Source: Alectoria sarmentosa (lineage: Eukaryota; Ascomycota; Lecanoromycetes; Lecanorales; Parmeliaceae). Taken from it: DNA of 64,000 bases. Of the stretch, positions 11,731 to 22,086 are shown one piece after another; the stretch's first letter is position 1; every line of letters begins with the position of its first letter. Below the pieces are notes generated by a model. It searched no databases and had not been told where the DNA came from. It was given only the letters and a program-made list of their open reading frames with translations. The translations under genes and the position numbers were made by a program. The DNA lies in NCBI GenBank assembly GCA_009733775.1, contig WOGZ01000092.1, positions 48,268 through 112,267 on the forward strand, read 5' to 3'.

Positions 11731-13442
11731 ATGAAAACCCACGATATCCCTCGCACGATGCAGCCTTCACCACTCAAAGGAGTGTCGATTCGAGAAGAGC
11801 TCCGTCTACACTCCCGATATATCCGAGACACTCTCGTCCCTCTCCTCTCCAAACAACCCAATCTGACCCGTTCTGACTCTGTCTGCCTGCACTCTATCTT
11901 CGATACCCTCGACACCGTCCCAATGACGCTCGATCTCCTCCGCTACTCCCGGATCGAAAAAGCGTTGATGGTCATCGCAGCCTCAGGGAATGCCTGCTGG
12001 CCAATGGAGATACTGGTGCACGCAGAAGAATTGATCACAAAATGGGAGGACGAGCTAGGACCATTGAAGAACCTGAGGGCTGATCTCTACGGTCCAGGCG
12101 GTAGAATGGAGGGAGTGAGGAAAATCCCCTGGAAAGATGGACGGGTGCCTGACGATGTACGCGATTCCTAATACACATGGGCAGCCTAAATAACAATAAT
12201 ACAGGAGACGAAATCAGCTTGGTCTGTCGAAGGAGCACCGAAACCATCCCGAGCCCACGCTTTCGGCCACCTCCGCTTTGAAGTAGGCGAGTACGTCCTT
12301 TCCCTTTCCATTAGCCCTACAATATCCTTTATTGATACCCTGAGCAGCTGGTGGCTCAAGCCCGCCGCCGCCTACCGCGATGGGATTATCGACGAGACCT
12401 CCCACGGCATTACCGCCAACGAAAGGGGTGCTTACGCCATCGTCCTGGCGGGCAGCTGCGAGATAGACCTAGGGCGAAACGGAGAGATCAGATACGAAGC
12501 TGGGATCAACGATCCTGGAGTTTTCAAGCTCACAAAGACGATGCTGCGCGAAGATCCCGAAGAGAAAGTTGTGCGAGTGCTTCGAAGCTGGAAGTTGAGG
12601 AGCAAGAATGCGCCAAAGGCTGGGTTGAGATATGATGGCCTGCACGCATCCCTTCCCCTCTCAAGGAGCCACAGAGGAACTCCGCTGATACAGAAGGCTA
12701 CCACAGCTACCGCATCCTGTCTTTCTCTGTCCGCCTCTCTCCACCCAATACCTGGCACACAGCGTTCACACTTTCCCGGCTCCCCACCCAACCCTCCCTC
12801 CTCCAAGCCCTCCACATCCCCACCTCCGACCAACTCGACGACTGGAAAGATTATCAGCGCCTCAAACTCATCGACCGCGGCGACGACTTTGCAGTGCTGC
12901 GGGAGATACTAGCGCAACCGCAAGGAGCTGGTGAAGAGCTGGATGACGGTGATGGCATGAACAATGGAAGACACGGTAGTGAGGACAGTGGATATTTTTC
13001 AAGGAGAGGCTCGAAGGCTGTTAGTACTGGTGCTGGCAAGAGGGATTCGATATTCATGGAAGAGTTGGGGGTGATGGTTGAGATCATCACAAAGGAAGAT
13101 GACAAGGACAACGACGAGGAAGCCGAAGAGGCAGACGGTGAGGGAGCGGAGATTAAAGATTTGGAGGAAGAGATTAAGAAAGAGAAAGAGGGAAAAGAAG
13201 ACGGCGATGGGAAACAAGAAGGTCTCAAAATGAACGTCGATGAGGACCAAACGAACAAGGAGACCATACCCCAACCCACCATACCCACCAACCCAGCCCT
13301 CGCACCCGAGCCCGTCAACCAAATCTTACCTCAAATGCAAATAGGCACCCGCTTCATCTCACCTCGGAGGCCCGCGGAGCCGCAGCTTAGTGCAGATGAG
13401 GTGGTCGTTGCTAGATCGAGATCTCCGGAGGTGGGAAAATAG
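11731..13442 (+). CDS. SRA-YDG domain protein (methyl-DNA-binding type), stand-alone
   Basis: Four exons are proposed: 11731-12156, 12205-12290, 12348-12641 and 12707-13442, total 514 codons (513 aa). The middle shows an SRA-YDG fold: HGITANERGAYAIVLAGS matches the conserved HG...GAYS(L/I)VLAG core and APKAGLRYDGLYRILS matches the YDG(L/I)YKV motif of UHRF1, SUVH and related proteins. In those proteins the domain flips out and reads 5-methyl- or hydroxymethylcytosine. No RING, PHD, Tudor or SET domain accompanies it. The N-terminal 170 residues are helical and unrecognised; the C-terminal about 150 residues are strongly acidic (E/D/K-rich) and likely disordered. The third intron needs a GC donor (12642-12706) to keep the YDG motif intact; an alternative with donor near 12638 and acceptor 12693 also stays in frame. 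A downstream ATG at 11758 is a possible start. Function inferred from domain only. Confidence 0.8.
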
Positions 13443-13926
13443 ATGGCGGGGTGGGGGCTTGGGAAGGATTTGGGAGTTTGGGAAAAGGATGGATGGATGG
13501 ATGGATGGGCTTTTGGCGTTTTTAGGGTTGGGGCTAGAGTGGAGGGAAAGTATGGATGGATGGCATGATTGATACCCTGGGTTGATTTTTGGTGGCGTTG
13601 TATGTATGTATTGGCATGGAGGGAGGCAGGGTCTGGTTTTGGTTTTGGTGTTGGTATTGTCAGCTTCGGCCGAGTCAGAAGAGCAATTTCCATCATTCAA
13701 TGCATTTCCCTGGGCAGAAAACTGTCTACGCTCTGGGGTATGATGTCGTGATAGTTCATGGAGACCGATGTCCATAAATCAAAATAGGGTTTTTTTGTTC
13801 AAAACGCCATCTACGCTCAAAAGTATATTGTCTCGAATTCAAATTTTCAAAGCGACATCATGATGCTTTTTCTTCCAAAGGATAACAGAAGCAAAAGCAA
13901 GCAAGCAACGTAGACCCCAGCCAGTT
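13443..13926. other. Intergenic, convergent 3' ends with GGAT microsatellite
   Basis: Between the SRA-YDG and FET3 stop codons. Contains a (GGAT)n / ATGG microsatellite near 13488-13510 and G/T-rich tracts of TTTTGG type near 13630-13660. No gene seen. Confidence 0.6.
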
Positions 13927-16062
13927 TCACGATTCGGTGAAATCGACGCTGACATCCTTGGTCTCGTCTTCGACCCCCGCGGCTTCGACAGGCTCTTTGG
14001 TTCCCTTGCCAGGCTCTTGCTTGCCGATTTCCCCAGCGCCGTACCTATTCCGAAACAAAACAACCAAAAGTCAGCACATGCCTGATCAAGAATCCAGAAA
14101 TCCACAATCCAAAAGGAGCACGTACCAAGAAATGACCGCGATGCCCAGAAAGGCACTCAAGCAGCTAAACACCAACGCCACGACGCCTTTGGCCGTGAAG
14201 CCCGCCGGCAACGGGCCAGGAGGCTCGGGGGCGCCGGTCAGGTCCAGGAAATCGACATCGTTTCCGGCCGCGTTGCCGGCAAAGGGGAGATTCTGTGCTT
14301 TGCAAACGTCATAATGGTCGGGAGGGATGGAGAGGGTGGATTGGAGGAGGGAGGGGGCTTCGATCATGGTGGCGATGAGGCCGGAGGCGAGGTGCCATTC
14401 GATGTGGCAGTGGAAGAACCAGATGCGTGGAGGTGTCGTGTTAGCTGAGAGAGTGACGAGGGAATACGAAAGAGTAGATCGGAAAGTATAATGGGGAAGG
14501 GGAAAGGGAGACTCATCAGGATTATCAGCTCTGAACCTCAGGACAATGTTCCCCATCGGCCGCACCATGAAGGTGTCCCGCCTCATTGGTACCGCTGCGA
14601 ATGTCTCGTTGCCAACGTACTGGCCAGCATCTTCATCTGAGCGTGCAGCGGCTTGGAAAGCGTGGCCGTGGAGATGGAAGGGATGTTTGCCTGTGTCGTT
14701 ATTGTTGACGACTATCTCTATAACGTCGTTGTGTTGTAGGATGTGGGGGTTGGTGTTTACGCCGTAGATGGTGGCGTTGTTGGCGAGATTGCCGGCGGAG
14801 AGAGCAGTGTAGAGGGTTGGGACTTTAGGGCGGACGTAGGTTATATCGTTGAAGAATGCGCTGGGATAGCAAGTCAGTTGCGGTAGACGCGGTCGGAAGG
14901 GAAGGATACATACTAACTGGCTCCGTCTCCTAGGTTGTCCATCTTGAGATCAAGGTTGAAAGAGTAGTCGACCGGGCCGAGGAGCTCTTCACCGTCTGTT
15001 GGTACTAGAGTGAGATCGTCGAAATCGTTGAATATGTCAAGAATAGCAGGAGTAGGTAAGGGTGCTGTATCATCGTAGACGAGCCAGCCAGTGCCGTTTG
15101 GATTGAGAGATGCGGGTACCGTGTCGAAGAGACTCTGCGTGGCAGTGAGTTCTCATCCCTGTTGTAGGCTGCTCAATGCTTACCTGATCCATACTTCCAA
15201 CAAAGGCATAGTTGGTAGAGGTATCGTTCCTCATGGTGACGAGAACGCTATAACGCTGTGCTGCAGTGATATAAATCAAGTTTGCTTCGGCGGCCTCGGT
15301 GTAGATGCCGTCGACTTCCACGATCCGCATAGTATGGCCTTCGAACCAGAAGTATTGACCGGCAAAAGCGCCTACGTTGATAATGCGGAACAGATAAGTC
15401 TTTCCAGGCTCGACTGGCGTTGTGAGATTGTAGGTATCATTCATGAGGGCAGATTTTGGTACTGGCTCAGCACCCGTTGGGTTGGTCACACTGATGAAGC
15501 TCTTCATGAGCTTCGGTACCTGGTCATGATACCAGTCTGACACGGTCAACACCATCTCCTCATCGTACTGCCCCTTGTAAGGAGAGTTGGGATCATTAAC
15601 GATCAACGGTCCACGAAGGCCATCAGGATATTGAGCAGGCTCGTGCGAGTGATACCAGTATGTACCTGGCTGATCAATCTTCAGATTGTTAGTGTTAGCT
15701 TGGGTGAGTGTATTCGAAAGACTTACGGTGAAGTTGTATGTGAAAGAGCCTCCGGGTTGAATGGGACACTGGCTCACGCCGATAACACCATCCATCTCCG
15801 TAGTACCGTTCTGATAGATACCGTGGAAGTGCAGACTCGTAGTTTCATTGCCGAGCTGGTTGAGTACATTGACCACAACACGGTCTCCGACAGTTGCGGT
15901 GATGTATGGTAAAGGCCATTGGCCATTGATTCCGATCACCGGTCGGATCAGAAGGCCATCAGGGTTGGCAGTGACCCATGTGATGTTGAAATCGTATGTG
16001 ACGGTGGCGGCGTGGGCGAGCCAGCCAAAGCAGAGAAGAAGAATTCTAGAAGAAGGGAACAT
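13927..16062 (-). CDS. FET3: Iron transport multicopper oxidase (ferroxidase)
   Basis: Plasma-membrane copper enzyme that oxidises Fe(II) to Fe(III) for uptake by the Ftr1 permease. Six exons proposed: 16062-15727, 15678-15184, 15134-14914, 14860-14517, 14426-14126, 14044-13927; 605 codons, 604 aa. A signal peptide (MFPSSRILLLCFGWLAHA) precedes three cupredoxin domains. All four copper motifs are present: HFHGIYQNG, WYHSH, HPFHLHGHAFQ and HCHIEWH. A single C-terminal membrane helix (GVVALVFSCLSAFLGIAVIS) is followed by a short charged cytosolic tail, the Fet3 rather than laccase layout. The intron 14516-14427 has AT-AC ends; using it gives NPGIWFFHCHIEWH, exactly the family sequence, while retaining it inserts 30 residues next to the copper site. 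Divergent from FTR1, with iron-GATA motifs between them. Confidence 0.94.
14427..14516 (-). other. Candidate AT-AC intron in FET3
   Basis: On the minus strand the segment begins ATGAGT (a GTGAGT donor with A in place of G at +1), has a GCTAAC branch-like site 18 nt from its end, and ends CCTCCAC. Removing its 90 nt joins CCT-G to GC-ATC-TGG and restores the invariant NPG(V/I)WFFHCH block. No GT-AG pair in the area gives an open, conserved product. The length is a multiple of three, so retention also stays open. Confidence 0.65.
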
Positions 16063-16230
16063 GGCGAGATTCGGGACCTAAGGAGCGAGTGGATTTGATA
16101 CTCAGGGTAGCTGATGGCGCAAAGAGGAAGTCTTGTAAACACAGGCTGACTTCCAGTGCTCGCGACGTTTCCAAGCCCCAGGTACGATTCGTCTCTGATT
16201 ATTTACCTCAATGGTGTTTGTTATCAGAAG

Positions 16231-16261
16231 ATCTGATAAGATGAAAAATTCGATCTGATAA
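16231..16261 (+). promoter_or_regulatory. Two ATCTGATAA iron-GATA sites near FET3
   Basis: ATCTGATAA at 16231-16239 and again at 16253-16261, spaced 22 bp (about two helical turns). A nearby inverted TTATCAGA at 16221 gives a third GATA core. Spacing of paired sites is typical of SreA-type two-finger GATA repressors. Confidence 0.75.
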
Positions 16262-16490
16262 CTTTGGCTAGCGTAGATCCTGAATTCGTATCCGTTGTGA
16301 CCGTCGTCAAACGTCAGGTTTCTGCTAGGGGTTTTGGGGATGGACGCTTGTGAAAGAGCTGGATTGCGTCTTCGGACGTAGGGAAAGATAAGGACAGGCG
16401 GTGACCAGGGCGGAAGTGGAAAAGGCCGGCGGTGGTGTGATGTTGAAACGGTAGAGGCTTGGTCCTGCAGTCTAGCAGGGTGTCAGGCGG

Positions 16491-16499
16491 ATCAGATAA
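16491..16499 (+). promoter_or_regulatory. ATCAGATAA iron-GATA site, mid-promoter
   Basis: Single exact match to ATCWGATAA, with A as the W base, about 430 bp from the FET3 start. Confidence 0.6.
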
Positions 16500-17239
16500 A
16501 GAAGTTCGGAATGCCTGCGGGGTGCAGCCAATGGATGGAGGACAGCTCACAGACAGGAGTTGGAGGCTCTGACCGACAATTCAGAGTATTGGCGCCCGCT
16601 TTCTATTTCGAGACGCTAAGTCGAGCCACGCCTGCAGTTGGATTACCAGCTGTATGACGAATCAAAAGTGTATATTTGAGCCCAGCACCGAGTCGATTGC
16701 TTCACCAACGGTCAATTGGTTGGGAACAGGAAAGGACAGAAAAGGTCGGTGTAGAGTGCAGATAATAGACTGGGCTCTTCACGCGAGTAGACATGAGTCA
16801 GAAGAATGTGTGAAGCTGAATATCAGAATCACAGAAAGCAAAATGAAGAGACAGCCAAGGAATCAGGTCGGGTAATCATGCCTCTTTGGCGATCCCGGAG
16901 CTAAGTGTGTGGCACGATTATTAATCATAGTAAGTACCTTAGTAAGTGCCCGGATGAGATTTCAAAATTCAAGCCAAGGAGAGTGGGAGATACCGGCCCG
17001 GATTCTGCCCTGATTGCGTGAAAACACCGACATCGGAAATCAGCAGTAGTCATCCTCCAACACCATAATTGTGTCATCAACAATACGGTGAGTTGGGGCG
17101 GAAAACAGGAAAGAGAGAAAGGAAGAAAGAGAGAAAGAAACCAGGAAAGAGCCAATCGAATCCATCTTCAAAGCCTTAGCTCATGCATCGCCGAGCACTG
17201 GAAGCAAGTCATTGTGGGGGATATCACGCTAAAAAGCGG

Positions 17240-17287
17240 ATCTGATAAAATTTATCACTGCTTGCCCTTATCAATCTGATCTGATAA
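17240..17287 (+). promoter_or_regulatory. Two ATCTGATAA iron-GATA sites near FTR1
   Basis: ATCTGATAA at 17240-17248 and 17279-17287. Inverted TTATCA cores lie between them (near 17252 and 17269), so four GATA cores occur within about 50 bp, 130-180 bp upstream of the FTR1 ATG. Confidence 0.75.
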
Positions 17288-17417
17288 AAACCTACCATAC
17301 CTACTTGTATTCTCCAGTCAGATATCTACTCCCCAAAGGCCAAAGAGCTTCTCAAATTGGAAGACGAAACTTCCCATAGATTGTTCTGAATTCATTGACC
17401 TGTCGCACTCTTTCACC

Positions 17418-18845
17418 ATGACGGTCAACGTATTTGCTGTCCCTAGTAAGCTCACCCAGCCCTTATACGTCTTGAGCAATGAAGACAATGCTGATGCTCC
17501 TTGGCAATGCTAGTCTTCTTCATCTGTTTCCGTGAGACACTCGAGACTAGCATCATTGTCTCCGTTCTCCTGGCTTTCCTGAAGCAGACTCTTGGCCATG
17601 ACAGTGATCCCGCTATTCACAAGAAGCTCAGGCGTCAGGTAAGTCTTTGCGATAGCCGCTATCCTGGTTCAATTGCCTTGGTCCTGGCTGATCAGAACCC
17701 AGGTATGGCTTGGCACTGTCCTGGGTCTGGTCCTTTGCATCATCATCGGTGCCGGCCTGATCGGAGCCTTCTACGCCCTGGGCAAAGACGAGTGGGCAGG
17801 CACCGAGGACATTTGGGAGGGATCTTTCAGCATCTTCGCATCCCTCGTCATCTCCATCATGGGTGCCGCCCTTCTCCGCGTGTCCAAACTTCAGGACAAG
17901 TGGCGTGTCAAGCTCGCCAAAGCGCTCGAAGTCAAAGACAGCACCAAGCAGCGTGGCACTCTCCGAGCCCGCTTCAAGCTCTGGTGTGAGAAGTACGCGC
18001 TGTTCATCTTGCCCTTCATCACCGTTCTTCGTGAAGGTCTCGAGGCTGTGGTCTTCATTGGAGGCGTGAGCCTGAATCTTCCTGCTACCTCCTTTCCTCT
18101 GCCCGTGGCCACTGGCATCGGATGTGGTTGCTTGGTCGGATACTTCATCTATAGGTAAGTCAGCACACAGCGCGGGGTCCAACAGGAAGTAATTGATCGG
18201 ACACAGGGGAGGTAAATTCGCTCCGATTCAGACCTTCTTGATCATCTCAACTTGCTTCTTATACCTGGTTGCTGCCGGCCTCTTCTCCAAAGCCGTGTGG
18301 GCTTTCCAGATGCACAAAGTGAGCCTCATTAGCCGGTACTTGTTGCAGTGATCTTAGGGCTAACCAATCCATAGTGGAACTCGCTCACTGGAGGAGACGC
18401 CGCTGAGACTGGGAGTGGTCCGGGGTCTTACGATATCCGTCAAAGCGTCTGGCATGTCAACGTCAGTAAACCAAGCCTGGATATAATGGGATTTGATAAC
18501 TTCACGTCGCTGACAAAAACATAGTGCTGCAATGCAGAGGTTAATGGTGGAGGAGGATGGGGAATCTTCAATGCACTGTTCGGCTGGGAGAACTCCGCGA
18601 CCTATGGCTCCGTCCTCTCGTACAATTTCTACTGGATTGCTATCATCATTGCCTTCCTTGCAATGCGATATAATGAGAAAAAAGGTCACTGGCCGTTGAT
18701 GAAGGCCAAAGCTACCTCGTCCGAAGAGAAGACAGGCGATAACAGCAGCGAGGAAGGAGTCGGCATCACGTATCCCAAGAAAAGCGTCGATGGCGAAAGC
18801 ATCTGGACCAGAGTGCGGAGTGTACGTCCGTCATCGCCTGCTTGA
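17418..18845 (+). CDS. FTR1: High-affinity iron permease
   Basis: Multi-pass plasma-membrane permease that takes Fe(III) directly from Fet3. Six exons: 17418-17445, 17514-17638, 17703-18154, 18207-18318, 18375-18461, 18525-18845; 375 codons, 374 aa. The spliced N-terminus MTVNVFAVPIFFICFRETLE is diagnostic; the first RExxE iron motif is FRETLE, the second is LREGLEAVVFIGG about 180 residues in. About seven hydrophobic helices are visible (for example VWLGTVLGLVLCIIIGAG, TFLIISTCFLYLVAAGLFS, FYWIAIIIAFLAM). The extracellular block SVWHVNCCN is conserved, and the cytosolic tail is Ser/Lys-rich. The first exon is only 28 nt, so a model that skips it would miss the true start. Paired with FET3 across a shared promoter, the classic reductive iron assimilation arrangement. 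Confidence 0.96.
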
Positions 18846-19622
18846 ACAGTCTTTCTCCAGGACCGCTGAGGCGGTTGCACTGCGTGGCCGGCGTTTATGG
18901 CGAAGATGGTGCTCCGACCGCCATGCTTTGAATGATTAGGCCTACTTCTTGCTACAGCTCTCTAGGATAGGAGAGGCTGTTCGAAAAAGTCGTTGAAGGT
19001 GGACTTGAGCTAGCATAGCTTGCAAGGAGCCGAGGGAACTATCAGAGCTTGTGCATGCAGCAAAAGGTGTACTGTTGATTCCTAGCTTACTGATATCGCC
19101 AACTTCTGTAGTGAAATTGTTCGTGTGCATGCAAATTTATTAGCACCTGGTGAAGTACTTGATAAAAAGATAGATAGAACAAGAGAGTATTTTTTTGTAC
19201 GCTGGTTCGTGGTGTAGGAGTAGGCAATGATATTTCTTCCGAGAAGCAGGGAGGGAGGGACCAAAGAGAAATCCACGTCAGCAAAAATCCGATCGATATG
19301 ATTGGTCAGCCCTACAGGCCCCAATTTATCGTTCCGCCTCTTCAATCCAACTTGTCTTTTGACCTAAAGTCTTCAAGTCTGTTCTGTTTTCTCACCAGGT
19401 TCTTCTTTGTCTTTGCTCACCTTGGTCAGAAAATATGGCGTGGCCGTACCCCTGAACCAATGTCAGCATCCCCCAGCTATTGCCCCACACTGGCTGAGTG
19501 CTCACCACCTATTCACCTTGCAGCAAGGCCTACCATACTATCCTCATCTCCTAGCATCTCATCCATGCCAGGAATTCAATCGAGAGACCCACTGTCTAGT
19601 CCAACAGTTCACAGTCACCGTC
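18846..19622. other. Intergenic region downstream of FTR1
   Basis: 3' flank of FTR1 and 5' region of the BTB-like gene. Upstream in-frame codons to about 19407 exist before the chosen BTB-like start but look non-coding (5' leader). No other feature seen. Confidence 0.5.
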
Positions 19623-20971
19623 ATGCCTCGAGCCAGAAAGGTTGCAACGCCGGCTCCAGCACAGTCCCCGGAAGCAACCTCCTCTACTGTGGTTATCTCC
19701 AGTGATGGCGACATTCTCATACAAATCAAAGACCCTACCACGCGTACCGACAACTGCTACCGATGTTCGAGGAACGTATTACGTAATGCCTCCGAGTACT
19801 TCAACGTGCTACTAGATCCTGTCAAATTCAGCGAAGGCATTGCTATCGAGGCGCGGATTCAGGGCCTCACGAGGCGATACAATGATTCCGCAACCATACC
19901 TGCATCAGAACTTCCAAAAGTCGTCGTTGCAGATGTCGGCGATCTCCCCAAAGGTTGCGTCTCGACCGGCACGGTTGTCAGGCTGTTTTTAAAGATTTTG
20001 CACGATCCCTCTACAACCTGGCCGCCAGTCCCTCGCGCACAGTCCGTCAACCTTATAGCACTGCTGTCTATTGTAAGCGACAGGTTCGCTTGTTTGAATG
20101 ATATTGCGGAATACTTGATACGGCAGGGACTGGAAACTACACTCCTCAAAGATAGGAAGTCCATTACTGCTCACCAAATCGAGCTTGAGAATCGCCAAAA
20201 ACTGTTGGCTGGTTTCCTCTTTGGATTTGGGGATTGGGTTCGTCATTGTAGCGCGGCTTTGATCGTCGCGAAACGACAGACTACTAGTCTAGATGGTAGC
20301 GAAGATGAAGAGCGGAAAGGAGAAGATGCTCTATGGTGCCGACTACCCGGTGGGCTCGAAGGTGCGTTCTCTGCGAGATAGCTTGATAGGCGGTGCTGAC
20401 CAGCCGCTGGACAGAAGAGCTTGCGTATCGACACGACTACGTGATGGACACCTTGAGTTCCATACAGAAACATTTTCTCAATCTCTACATATCCAGAGAA
20501 CCACAGTGCAGGCTCGGCTACAATTCGTCACCTCAATGCGACGCATATCAACTGGGAGAGATGATTCGCTTCTTCTCTCGCAAAGGAACACTACGGATTG
20601 AAAGCGCCTTTGACCCTGCCCCTGAGGAGCTCGAGCCTTACAACGGCAATCTCGAAGATGTTATAGCTAAGCTCAAGGAGTGCCCTTCGTATCAAATCGA
20701 TGGCAACCATACACATTGTGGACTGAGGACCAGGCTGATGTCCGTTTTAGAGGGCCCGCTCCGGCCTCCTCTTCCGGTGGGCATATGTTTCAAATGTTGG
20801 AAGGAGGATAAGAGCAAGGAGAGCTGGGTTGAGAATCCAACTGGAGGAACATGGGTCAATAAAAGCGAAAGAGTTCATGATAGGGGTTGTCGAGACCATC
20901 GAGATTCCAAGGCGATGTTCACGGCAGTGAAGAGGGAGTGGACGCTGTTTGTGCAGTCTAGCTTAGCTTGA
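19623..20971 (+). CDS. BTB/POZ-like fungal protein, function unknown
   Basis: Two exons, 19623-20361 and 20415-20971, total 432 codons (431 aa). I chose the ATG at 19623 because the sequence before it is low-complexity leader. After a Lys/Pro/Ser-rich start, residues about 20-130 (SSDGDILIQIKD, then YRCSRNVLRNASEYFNVLL) have the shape of the degenerate BTB/POZ domain of many lineage-specific ascomycete proteins, where a strand-rich start leads to a helix with a SxxFxxLL-like core. The C-terminal half has scattered Cys/His residues (HCGLRTR, CFKCWKED, CRDHRDSK) that could bind metal, but no known finger pattern. The intron boundary restores LEEELAYRHDY. BTB assignment is by resemblance only; a role as Cullin-3 adaptor is speculative. 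Confidence 0.65.
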
Positions 20972-22086
20972 CCGCATGGAGCAGCAAGAGTATCTGCCAT
21001 CTCAAGGCGTCCAAATTCTTGGAGTTACATGGGCACCCATCTGCCAACTAATCAGGCGTTTGGTCTGATGCGGCGCCCCATTCTACCCATACACTATGAG
21101 CATGTAGTGTTGTGGAAGCACTGTAGAGGCGATCAAATGGTTACTTTGCACTGCCTTGAACTGTTTATTTCGCCTTCCTTGTTGGGAGCCGCTGTTACCC
21201 ATGAGTGGAGTCGACGAAGTATTGACCTTCGATCGAAACTCGAAAGGCCTTTCATTTCTCCGTTTCCGCGCTTAGAAGTATAAGTACGAAGGTACTTACT
21301 TTACCTTAGTTGAGAATGGTGATGCCTGTCTACGCCGCTACGGTACACAAGCGCCACTACCTCACTTTAATATTTTTCAAGTAAGTACCTCGTAAGGCAG
21401 CAGATTGAAGGCATAGCACTGGTCACTCGGTAGATTAAGCATTGTCGCAAGAGGAAAGGCTACGGCATTGCCTACAAGTATCATTGGTGGAGTTGCCGAA
21501 CACAGCCTGCCTCAGCCTTGCCTCAGCCTTGCGGCCTCTTTTCCGCCCACGAGTTTCACAACGGTGGCTATGTTGATATGGAACAAGACAATCTCACATT
21601 GAACTTTTCCGCGAGGATTGCTTATGGTTTGCATTGCCATAGCTTCTTCTGACACACGAGATTCACCTACAGCTCCTCCGAGGAAATCACTTGGCCACTG
21701 GGGCTATCTACCAGGCAGATATGGGTGGGCATTGCAATGACGACCTTGTGATTTGTGCATGGCATGACCAGAGATCATGGACGGTAAAAGCTCATATAAA
21801 GACATCAACGACAGCAGACTCTTTGTTTGCCATCAAGACAAAGAAACCGCCTCAAGTGTCAGTGCCAATAGACTCAGACACCTGCTCCTTCACATCTCAA
21901 ACGCCGCCTACCTTACTTTTGAGCAAGTAAAACGCTAGCCACTTTCGAATCTTAACACTTGATTACGCCTGCCTCTTTGTTCCGATCTCTCGGTACCAGC
22001 GGCCAAACATGCCTTTCCTGTACGAAACATCGTCATGCCATCCTGCCTCCATTTCTTCTACAAATCGCGTCTCGCAACACAGCAAT
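20972..22086. other. 1.1 kb intergenic region
   Basis: No convincing gene. Contains AAGTAAGTACCT-like repeats near 21280-21300 and 21378-21390 and a duplicated TGCCTCAGCCT near 21508-21527. The last 200 bp are the leader of the von Willebrand A gene. Confidence 0.5.

Larger units (their letters stand above)
16063..17417. promoter_or_regulatory. Divergent FET3/FTR1 promoter
   Basis: 1355 bp between the two start codons. It holds five exact ATCWGATAA motifs on the plus strand plus several shorter TGATAA/TTATCA cores. The motifs cluster about 170-200 bp upstream of the FET3 ATG, in mid-region, and about 130-180 bp upstream of the FTR1 ATG. This is the recognition sequence known for the SreA/Sre1/Urbs1 family of GATA repressors that shut off iron uptake in iron-replete cells. 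Co-repression of both genes by iron is therefore inferred. A 76-codon frame in the region has no coding character. Confidence 0.8.

Noticed and set aside
14427..14516. Ordinary GT-AG intron at this place in FET3 (GT at GAGTCT with CTCTCAG acceptor)
   Set aside because: The 68-nt product shifts frame and meets a stop immediately; it also fails to restore the copper-site motif.
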